Part shown: positions 51,423 through 57,771 of the stretch, piece after piece | Numbering within the stretch: position 1 is the stretch's first letter | How the letters are laid out: the number at the start of each line of letters is the position of its first letter | NCBI RefSeq assembly: GCF_007993035.1 | Contig: NZ_VOOS01000002.1 | Span: 486,294 to 550,293 of the forward strand | Source of the DNA: Vicingus serpentipes | Lineage (GTDB): Bacteria > Bacteroidota > Bacteroidia > Flavobacteriales_E > Vicingaceae | Direction of reading: 5' to 3' | Length of the DNA: 64,000 nucleotides | The notes under the pieces: generated by a model | The model's database searches: none | Told to the model about the DNA's origin: nothing | What the model saw: the letters and a program-made list of their open reading frames with translations, nothing else | Position numbers and translations under genes: made by a program

Positions 51423-53666
51423 ATGGAACTTGACTTAGACAACATAGAATTTCAAACGGCTCTTGATTTAATTCAAGAGACTAATCAGTCATTCTTTTTG
51501 ACAGGTAAGGCAGGAACGGGCAAGTCCACTTTCCTCAAACATATCGTTGAGACGACTTCAAAAAACTATGTTGTAGTTGCCCCGACAGGTATTGCAGCAG
51601 TAAATGTTGGGGGCGTTACCATACATTCCTTCTTTCAGTTCCCACTAAGACCGCTATTGCCTGAAGACGAAGACATAAAAGTGTTTTGGAAAAATTCAGA
51701 GAAAAGAAAAATCATTTCTGCAATGGACACTTTAATCATTGATGAAGTATCAATGGTCCGGGCTGACTTGATAGACGGAATTGATTACTCATTGAGGCGA
51801 AATGGAGGCAATCCAAATTTGCCATTTGGCGGAAAACAAGTTGTTTTTGTTGGCGATATTTTCCAATTAGAACCTGTAACGATTAGAAAATCTGGTGAGC
51901 AAAAAATCATAAATGAAATATACGGCAGTGCTTATTTCTATAACGCAAAGGTTTTTGAAAAGATAAATTTGTTTACAGTTGAGTTACAAAAGGTTTACAG
52001 ACAGACTGACCTTGTATTTATTTCTCTGCTTGATAAAGTCAGAGTAAAAGAAACATTGCAAACAGACATTGATAGACTAAATAGCAGAGTATTTTCTGAA
52101 TCCGAGTTAAAGAAAAAAGAGTTTGCAATTACTCTTACAACAAAAAACGATTTAGCAGACAGAGTAAATTCTATCAAACTCTCGGAACTAAAAACAAATC
52201 CGTTCCAATACACAGCGGAGGTTTCAGGCGAATTTGAGGAAAGTAAATATCCAACAGAACCTGAAATGATTTTGAAGGAAGGTTCTCAAGTAATTTTCAT
52301 TAAAAACGATACAGACAAACGCTGGGTTAACGGAACAATTGGACAAGTAAATGAATTGACCGACACGACTATCAAAGTAAAACTTAAAGACGGTTCAGTT
52401 CATTCAGTTGATAAAAGAGTTTGGGAAAACATCAAATACCAATACAACAAGGAGAAAAAGAAAATTGAACAAGAAATTGTTGGAACGTTCAAGCAATATC
52501 CTTTAAAGTTAGCTTGGGCAATTACAATTCATAAAAGTCAAGGTTTAACCTTTGACAGAGTTGTAATTGATTTTGGCGATGGCACTTTTGCAAGCGGACA
52601 AGCATATGTCGCTCTAAGCAGAGCAACAACCTTTGAAGGACTTTTTCTCAAGCAAAAAATGCACACAATGGACATTTACATTGATGAAGAAATAAAGGAC
52701 TTTGCAAAATCATTCAATGACAAATCCTTAATCAATCAAAAGTTAAATGAAGGGAAAGAAGTTTATCAATTTACCAAAAATGAAAATTGGGAAAAGGCAG
52801 GAAAATATTATTTCAAGAAAGCAATGTCTTTTTTGAAATTAAACCAGTTCAATGCTGCATATGAAAATCTGATTACTGGTTACGATTACATAACATGCGA
52901 TTGCACTATAGGTGATTGGTTCAACAAAGACGAAGTGTCTGAAATATTTTCAAACGCAACAAACTTTGATTGCTCTGCATTCAAGTTGGATTTCTTGAAA
53001 TCTTTTATTTTCTACCACACAGATAAATATGCTGCGGCATTAAATTCAATTAGCAGTTTTATAGATTTACAACCATCAAACGAAATCGGGTATTACTTCA
53101 AAGGCAAAATACTTAATGGTTTAGAAAAATACACAGAGGCACTTGATAATTTTAAGAATGCACTAAACCTTAAAAGAAAAAGCAGAACGCTATACAGAAT
53201 TGGGAGAACAAAAGAGGAATCTCTAAATGACTATGGCTTAAATGAAATGTATGAGGCTATTGTTATGAATCCTTCAAGCGGACATGCACATTGGCATTTT
53301 GCAGAATATGCAATTAGAAGAAAAATATTTCCTTATGAGCTTAAAAATTATCGAGGCAGTTACCATGAGAATGGAACAATTTCATCCTTAAGGATTGGTA
53401 TCGCAATTGAGAAAATATTTGAGGAAACAGGAAAGCAAGGAATAAGTGACTACATGCTTTCACTTGAAAAAGCGATGAAACTATCTCAAAATAATATAAT
53501 TGATAATTTAGAAGAGGATGCAGACTATTCCGATGATTATGATGACTATAGTGATAACCATGACTATGACCGTGACACCTTTAATGCTATGACGGATGGA
53601 CAACTTGGTGACTGGGACGATTTTGATGGCGACATTGACGATGTTATGACTTGGTCTGGCAGATAA
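51423..53666 (+). CDS. PIF1-like SF1B helicase with C-terminal TPR repeats, cassette-borne
   Basis: A 747-residue protein. Residues 1-430 are a PIF1/RecD2-type 5'-3' DNA helicase: Walker A LTGKAGTGKSTFLKH (about 26-40), APTGIAAVNVGG, Walker B LIIDEVSMVRADL (about 108-120), VFVGDIFQLEPV, and late motif AWAITIHKSQGLTFDRV with YVALSRATTFEGL. The C-terminal half has TPR-like helices (YAALNSISSFIDLQPSNEIG, YTEALDNFKNALNLKRK) and a very acidic tail. GC content and codon use are visibly higher than in neighbours. It lies alone between attC-like sites 4 and 5, so a 2.2-kb helicase gene appears to travel as a gene cassette. Confidence 0.88.
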   Translation: MELDLDNIEFQTALDLIQETNQSFFLTGKAGTGKSTFLKHIVETTSKNYVVVAPTGIAAVNVGGVTIHSFFQFPLRPLLPEDEDIKVFWKNSEKRKIISAMDTLIIDEVSMVRADLIDGIDYSLRRNGGNPNLPFGGKQVVFVGDIFQLEPVTIRKSGEQKIINEIYGSAYFYNAKVFEKINLFTVELQKVYRQTDLVFISLLDKVRVKETLQTDIDRLNSRVFSESELKKKEFAITLTTKNDLADRVNSIKLSELKTNPFQYTAEVSGEFEESKYPTEPEMILKEGSQVIFIKNDTDKRWVNGTIGQVNELTDTTIKVKLKDGSVHSVDKRVWENIKYQYNKEKKKIEQEIVGTFKQYPLKLAWAITIHKSQGLTFDRVVIDFGDGTFASGQAYVALSRATTFEGLFLKQKMHTMDIYIDEEIKDFAKSFNDKSLINQKLNEGKEVYQFTKNENWEKAGKYYFKKAMSFLKLNQFNAAYENLITGYDYITCDCTIGDWFNKDEVSEIFSNATNFDCSAFKLDFLKSFIFYHTDKYAAALNSISSFIDLQPSNEIGYYFKGKILNGLEKYTEALDNFKNALNLKRKSRTLYRIGRTKEESLNDYGLNEMYEAIVMNPSSGHAHWHFAEYAIRRKIFPYELKNYRGSYHENGTISSLRIGIAIEKIFEETGKQGISDYMLSLEKAMKLSQNNIIDNLEEDADYSDDYDDYSDNHDYDRDTFNAMTDGQLGDWDDFDGDIDDVMTWSGR

Positions 53667-53695
53667 TAATTAATTCTATGAAAAAGAGCACAGCA

Positions 53696-53825
53696 GCTAA
53701 CATCACCTATACGCAAGCAGGGGCTTCGTGCTTCGTAGGACAGGAAAGTGCTAAATTTAAAGTTCAGTTCTTCGTAGGAAGTTCAGTGGTTAAAATCCCT
53801 GCCTGCGCATAGCCGAGCCGTTAAT
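53696..53825 (+). repeat. attC-like site 5 (long imperfect inverted repeat)
   Basis: The left arm TAACATCACCTATACGCAAG-CAGGG (53698-53722) pairs imperfectly with the right arm CCCTGCCTGCGCATAGCCGA-GCCGTTA. The ~80-bp interior has two related TTCGTAGGA blocks. Arrangement, length (130 bp) and terminal GTTA resemble long integron attC sites such as Vibrio VCRs. About 120 bp without a gene follow. Confidence 0.7.
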
Positions 53826-53948
53826 TATAATAACCCGTTACCCTTTCACTACCCTATTCTATTTTTTTTCAATCTACTTCTTTTAAAATTAGGTGATTAC
53901 CCAAAAAGTTCAGGAGGGGGAAGGGCTGAAACAAACTAATAAAAGAAT

Positions 53949-54593
53949 TTAAAGATTTTTATACCTATTTATAAGTTCTTGTTGAAGTTCATTACTTATA
54001 TCTCTTTCTATAAACTCCATAAAGGAAATATCTCCCTGCAAATATGCTTTACCTTTTAATAAGTTCAAATATGTATTAGGAATTTTAGCAGTTAACATAA
54101 CATTTATTGAGTGCCCAACATAATCATAATCATGATAAATTTTGTCTACATAGAATCCTGTTCCTCCAATCATAGGGTTAACGAAATATATATCCAAATA
54201 TTCACCTACCCTTGGGATAACATCAAGTCCTAAATTAAATAAGTAATGCTCTCCAATATATGTGAATGAAAGTCTGCAAGAGTATTGTCCTTCATTTTTA
54301 AATAACTCTGGTTTATTATGATTTAATGCTACAATATCTTCGTAAATCATTTTTAAATATTTGGTAACATTTGATGTCTTAATATCTAGTTCAATTGCTA
54401 ATTGTTTGATAGTTGGCAAGTAAAAATCATCTTCTTTCAACAAACTCTCTTTTTCTAATAGCCACGTAATTATTTTCTCATAAGGAGCATTACTAGTATC
54501 TAGCAACTTCACAAAATTGGGAAAGTAAGCTAAAGCAACTAGGTAATCTTTAGTAGATGGATTGTTAAAGTATCTTTTTTTTGGGGTTTCCAT
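53949..54593 (-). CDS. Hypothetical protein with a helix-turn-helix segment (214 aa)
   Basis: A 214-residue soluble protein. Residues 60-90 (YLPTIKQLAIELDIKTSNVT-KYLKMIYEDI) form a plausible winged helix-turn-helix. The C-terminal half contains hydrophobic beta-segments (SCRLSFTYIGEHYLFNLGLD) and ends in a helical tail. No family is recognised. It is divergent from umuD-like 54700 across a 106-bp region with a palindrome, so it might be a regulator of that operon, or simply a resident gene. Confidence 0.5.
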   Translation of the reverse strand: METPKKRYFNNPSTKDYLVALAYFPNFVKLLDTSNAPYEKIITWLLEKESLLKEDDFYLPTIKQLAIELDIKTSNVTKYLKMIYEDIVALNHNKPELFKNEGQYSCRLSFTYIGEHYLFNLGLDVIPRVGEYLDIYFVNPMIGGTGFYVDKIYHDYDYVGHSINVMLTAKIPNTYLNLLKGKAYLQGDISFMEFIERDISNELQQELINRYKNL

Positions 54594-54649
54594 ATTTCTA
54601 GATTATTAATTCACTTAAAGTAAAAAATAAAATTATTCTTTTTATTAAA

Positions 54650-54664
54650 ACTACTTTTTGTAGT
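54650..54664. promoter_or_regulatory. Palindrome in the umuD promoter region
   Basis: ACTAC-TTTTT-GTAGT is a perfect 5-bp inverted repeat with a 5-bp centre, 36 bp upstream of the UmuD-like start and between divergent genes. It is placed where an SOS-type or local repressor would bind. No sequence match to a known LexA box is claimed. Confidence 0.35.
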
Positions 54665-54699
54665 CAACAAAACTAATATTAATAGCTAATTTTACTTCA

Positions 54700-55149
54700 A
54701 TGAAATTAGTTAACTTATATCCACAAAAAAACATAGAGTTCTTCACTCCAGATACTTCTACTAAGCTTAAATTACCTGTTGTAACAAATGGCATTAGTGC
54801 TGGATTTCCTTCTCCAGCTGATGATTTCTTAGATTCATCTATTAACTTAAACAAAGCACTCATTAGAAATAAAGATGCCACTTTCTATGGCAGAGTTAAA
54901 GGTGATTCAATGATTGATGCTGGACTATCAGATGGAGACCTACTTATAATTGACAAGAGCCTTGAACCCAAGAATGGCAAAATAGCTGTTTGCTTTATTG
55001 ATGGAGAGTTTACTGTCAAAAGAATAAAGATTGAAAAAGATGTAATCTGGCTAATTGCAGAAAACATTAAATACAAGCCCATCAAGGTCACAATAGATAA
55101 TGACTTTACCATTTGGGGCATTGTTACCTACATCATAAAATCGGTTTAA
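54700..55149 (+). CDS. umuD: UmuD/LexA-like S24 peptidase (DNA polymerase V subunit)
   Basis: A 149-residue UmuD homolog. A self-cleavage site lies in SAGFPSPADD (Ala34-Gly35). The catalytic serine is in KGDSMIDAG (Ser70) and the lysine in EFTVKRIK (Lys107), so the Ser/Lys dyad is intact. RecA-stimulated autocleavage should produce UmuD', which activates the partner polymerase. The stop is directly followed by the UmuC-like start codon, with zero intergenic bases, showing strict coupling. The DNA-damage-induced mutagenesis role is well established for this pair. Confidence 0.92.
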   Translation: MKLVNLYPQKNIEFFTPDTSTKLKLPVVTNGISAGFPSPADDFLDSSINLNKALIRNKDATFYGRVKGDSMIDAGLSDGDLLIIDKSLEPKNGKIAVCFIDGEFTVKRIKIEKDVIWLIAENIKYKPIKVTIDNDFTIWGIVTYIIKSV

Positions 55150-56409
55150 ATGTTTGCCCTTGTTGATTGCAATAACTTCTATGCTTCATGTGAGCGTGTT
55201 TTCCAACCTAACTTAAGGAATAAGCCAATTGTTGTATTATCTAACAATGATGGTTGTGTTATTGCTCGAAGTAACGAAGCTAAGGCTCTTGGAATTCCAA
55301 TGGGTGCTCCAGCTTTTAAGTATCAAAAGATATTTGATGATAACAACATTCATGTGTTCTCTTCTAACTATGCTCTTTATGGAGATTTAAGCAGTAGAGT
55401 CATGAACATCTTGGCTACTTTCACTCCAGACATAGAAGTCTATAGCATTGATGAAGCTTTCTTAAAATTGGATGGATTTGACTTGTTTAATCTTGAAGAA
55501 TATGGCCATCAAATTAACTATAGAGTGACTAAGAGCACAGGCATTTCAATTAGCATTGGCATGGCTCCAACAAAAGCACTATCAAAGGTTGCAAACAAAA
55601 TTGCGAAGAAGTACGCTGAAAGAACTAAAAGTGTATATGTGATAGATACGGAAGAGAAGAGAATCAAGGCTCTTAAATGGACTAAAATTGGTGATGTGTG
55701 GGGAATTGGTTCTCGACATGCAAAGAGATTAATCTACAGAAATGTAAATACAGCTTATGATTTCACCCAATTGCCAGATGATTGGGTGAGAAAGAACATG
55801 TCAGTTGTTGGATTGAGATTGAAAAGAGAATTGGAAGGCATTCCACAGCTTGGACTTGATGAGGTTAAGAGAAAAAAGGCTATTGCCACCACCAGAACAT
55901 TTGACAAAAACTATGGAGACCTTGCCAACATAAAAGAGCGTGTTTCCACTTTTGCTGTTACATGTGCTGAGAAATTAAGAAGGCAAAAATCTTGTACCAA
56001 TCTTATCATGGTGTTTATACATACCAATGGACACAGAAAGGATTTACCTCAATATAGCAGACACATCATGATTAAAACAGATTATCCAACCAACTCAAGC
56101 ATTGACATTGTAAGATTCGCTGTAAAGGGCTTAAAAGCTATATACAAAAAAGGCTATCAGTATAAGAAAGCTGGAGTTATCGTTATGGGAATTACACCAG
56201 AGAGTGAGAAACAACTTAATATGTTTACGAGTGAGAATCCAAAGCATCAAGCATTAATGAAGGTGATGGATAAGTTGAACCATGTCATTGGTCAAAAAAA
56301 GCTTAAACTAGCTTGTCAAGATATGGATAGAACTTGGAAGATGAATCAAGAGAAGCTGTCACCAAGATATACGACAAGGCTTGATGAAATAATTACAGTT
56401 AAGATCTAG
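55150..56409 (+). CDS. umuC: UmuC-like Y-family DNA polymerase
   Basis: A 419-residue translesion polymerase catalytic subunit. The N-terminal metal-binding motif is [17 protein letters not shown] (Asp6), [15 protein letters not shown] lies near residues 32-46, and the catalytic [12 protein letters not shown] lies near 98-109 (Asp101, Glu102). A helix-hairpin-helix-like segment ([11 protein letters not shown]) and the little-finger region ([10 protein letters not shown]) follow. The length is normal for UmuC. It forms DNA polymerase V with the UmuD product encoded immediately upstream. Mobile elements often carry such pairs. Confidence 0.95.
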   Translation: MFALVDCNNFYASCERVFQPNLRNKPIVVLSNNDGCVIARSNEAKALGIPMGAPAFKYQKIFDDNNIHVFSSNYALYGDLSSRVMNILATFTPDIEVYSIDEAFLKLDGFDLFNLEEYGHQINYRVTKSTGISISIGMAPTKALSKVANKIAKKYAERTKSVYVIDTEEKRIKALKWTKIGDVWGIGSRHAKRLIYRNVNTAYDFTQLPDDWVRKNMSVVGLRLKRELEGIPQLGLDEVKRKKAIATTRTFDKNYGDLANIKERVSTFAVTCAEKLRRQKSCTNLIMVFIHTNGHRKDLPQYSRHIMIKTDYPTNSSIDIVRFAVKGLKAIYKKGYQYKKAGVIVMGITPESEKQLNMFTSENPKHQALMKVMDKLNHVIGQKKLKLACQDMDRTWKMNQEKLSPRYTTRLDEIITVKI

Positions 56410-56500
56410 GGTTCAGGAAGGATAAAATAACAACACTTAGTTCTTCCTACTAAAATAAAAATATTGCATGTTTCAGCTTAAAGATATAAATTTGATTAAA

Positions 56501-56546
56501 CACATAATGCGAATAAACAACACGTGTTGTTTATTCGGTTGTTGGC
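56501..56546 (+). repeat. attC-like site 6 (compact palindrome)
   Basis: TGCGAATAAACAACAC then GTGTTGTTTATTCGGTTG-TTGGC. Positions 56511-56536 are a perfect 26-bp palindrome. Relative to sites 1 and 4, the outer TGCGAATAAAC and GTTTATTCGG are kept while the centre differs. Its end TTGTTGGC is complementary to GCCAACAA at the start of site 7. Confidence 0.65.
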
Positions 56547-56566
56547 GATAATTTAAACTGAAATCT

Positions 56567-57244
56567 ATGACACTTTACGACAAATATGGACATTGCATCA
56601 TACCAGCAGGGACAAAACTCTACAAAGGGGGCGAACAGAACGACTATGACGCATGTATTTTCTTTGGGTTACAAAAGTACGTCGCAGCAGCGTTTCAAAA
56701 CAACTCCGGAAAAATTCAAATATGGTCAGTGAAACGGGATATCAAATTACTCTTTATGGTTCTTGATCTTAATAAGTCAAGTTGGGCAAAGTCGTCAGTT
56801 GCGGAAATATACAGAGAGTATTTCCCATCTGACAACGAACTAAATGAACTTGACATTAAGCACTTCGACCATCAAAAGCGTGACAAACTCATTGAGAAAT
56901 TAAAGGAGGAGAATATTATCGGGTGGGTATCATCCCTTGAAGACAAAGTGGACTTAGAGGTATGCCTTTTTCCAGACGGACAGGAACTTAACCGACTAAT
57001 TGAACTCGAAAAGGTTATTGACAAGGACAATGACGAGTATGAATATCTCAATGCTCTTGACACAATAGACATATATCCGAGCGGACGATTTTTTAGTCAA
57101 ACAAAGGATAAGTTAACTGACAGCCCTTATAAAGACTACGAAAAAATGGTTGCTTCTTGGACAGAGGACGAGATTAAACAAGGATTGACAGCGGAACAGG
57201 CAGGTCATTATCATCTGAACCTACGGACAAAATTGAAAATATAA
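56567..57244 (+). CDS. Cassette-borne hypothetical, possibly ADP-ribosyltransferase-like (225 aa)
   Basis: A 225-residue soluble protein with base composition richer in G+C than its surroundings. Three features recall ADP-ribosyltransferase folds: an early PAGTKLYKGGEQNDY (basic residue after a strand), then FFGLQKYVAAAFQNNSGKI, and a later KVDLEVCLFPDG with a possible catalytic Glu. This is a weak pattern-level suggestion. Known homologs are not recalled. It sits alone between attC-like sites 6 and 7, 20 bp after the first, in the same orientation as the other cassette genes. Confidence 0.5.
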   Translation: MTLYDKYGHCIIPAGTKLYKGGEQNDYDACIFFGLQKYVAAAFQNNSGKIQIWSVKRDIKLLFMVLDLNKSSWAKSSVAEIYREYFPSDNELNELDIKHFDHQKRDKLIEKLKEENIIGWVSSLEDKVDLEVCLFPDGQELNRLIELEKVIDKDNDEYEYLNALDTIDIYPSGRFFSQTKDKLTDSPYKDYEKMVASWTEDEIKQGLTAEQAGHYHLNLRTKLKI

Positions 57245-57260
57245 TTATAGAAAAACTACA

Positions 57261-57312
57261 GCCAACAAAACCTAAACTGCATTAAACGCAGTTTAGCCAA
57301 AACGTTTTAGCC
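57261..57312 (+). repeat. attC-like site 7 (short imperfect inverted repeat)
   Basis: GCCAACAAAACCTAAACTGC, a 7-bp centre, then GCAGTTTAGCCAAAACGTTT-TAGCC. The inner stem CTAAACTGC/GCAGTTTAG is perfect, and the outer part pairs with extra unpaired bases, the usual shape of a short integron attC site. It closes the cassette of the gene at 56567. Confidence 0.65.
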
Positions 57313-57328
57313 AATACAAAAACAAACG

Positions 57329-57388
57329 ATGAAGCACTTACTACTTATATTATTATTTGCCGCCAACCTTACTGCATTAGGACATTGA
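57329..57388 (+). pseudogene. Truncated signal-peptide open frame after attC-like site 7
   Basis: ATGAAGCAC opens MKHLLLILLFAANLTALGH followed by a stop, a signal peptide with no mature protein. It starts 17 bp after site 7, where the next cassette gene would begin. It is probably the first codons of a lost cassette gene, cut by a deletion. Confidence 0.5.
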
Positions 57389-57529
57389 GAAAAAACTAGT
57401 TACAATTAAAAAATAAAAAGAGTAACTTAGCATTATAAATGTTATTTGAAAGATCGCTACCCTATTCGTTACCCTAGCCACTAGGCTAATCGCATAGACC
57501 TCAATCATATCAATGGATACAGAGAAATA

Positions 57530-57553
57530 GGTTCAAAAACCTCTTTCTCCGCT
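57530..57553 (+). other. Remnant of a tRNA-Ser 3' end (candidate attachment site)
   Basis: GGTTCAAAAACCTC followed by TTTCTCCGC has the spacing of a T-loop (TTCAAAA), T-stem right arm (ACCTC), 7-nt acceptor arm (TTTCTCC) and discriminator G. The left T-stem arm and the rest of a tRNA are missing upstream. A terminator follows 10 bp later, as after a real tRNA gene. This fits the att copy left at one end of an element integrated in a tRNA-Ser gene. Confidence 0.35.
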
Positions 57554-57563
57554 TAAATCGACT

Positions 57564-57595
57564 AAAGCCCTTCAAAATTTGAAGGGCTTTTTTAT
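57564..57595 (+). terminator. Rho-independent terminator
   Basis: AAAGCCCTTC (57564-57573) and GAAGGGCTTT (57581-57590) form a 10-bp stem with a 7-nt loop, followed by a T-run. No gene directly precedes it on the + strand except the tRNA-like remnant. The following 175 bp up to 57772 hold only promoter-like AT-rich sequence. Confidence 0.85.
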
Positions 57596-57771
57596 TGTTC
57601 TTTATTTACAAGATTTAATATAACCTTTTAGCAATTGCTTCGTAATGTAAAATTGATTTGTCGATAAAAAAACAATAGTTAGTCGAATTTATTTCTAACA
57701 CTAAAATTTTATATCTACTTTAATACTTTCATTTATAGTACTATGATTATATAAATGAATTAATACAAAAA

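Noticed and set aside
57421..57553. A complete tRNA gene before the terminator
   Set aside because: Only the T-loop to acceptor 3' part fits; no D-arm, anticodon arm or 5' acceptor strand could be found upstream.
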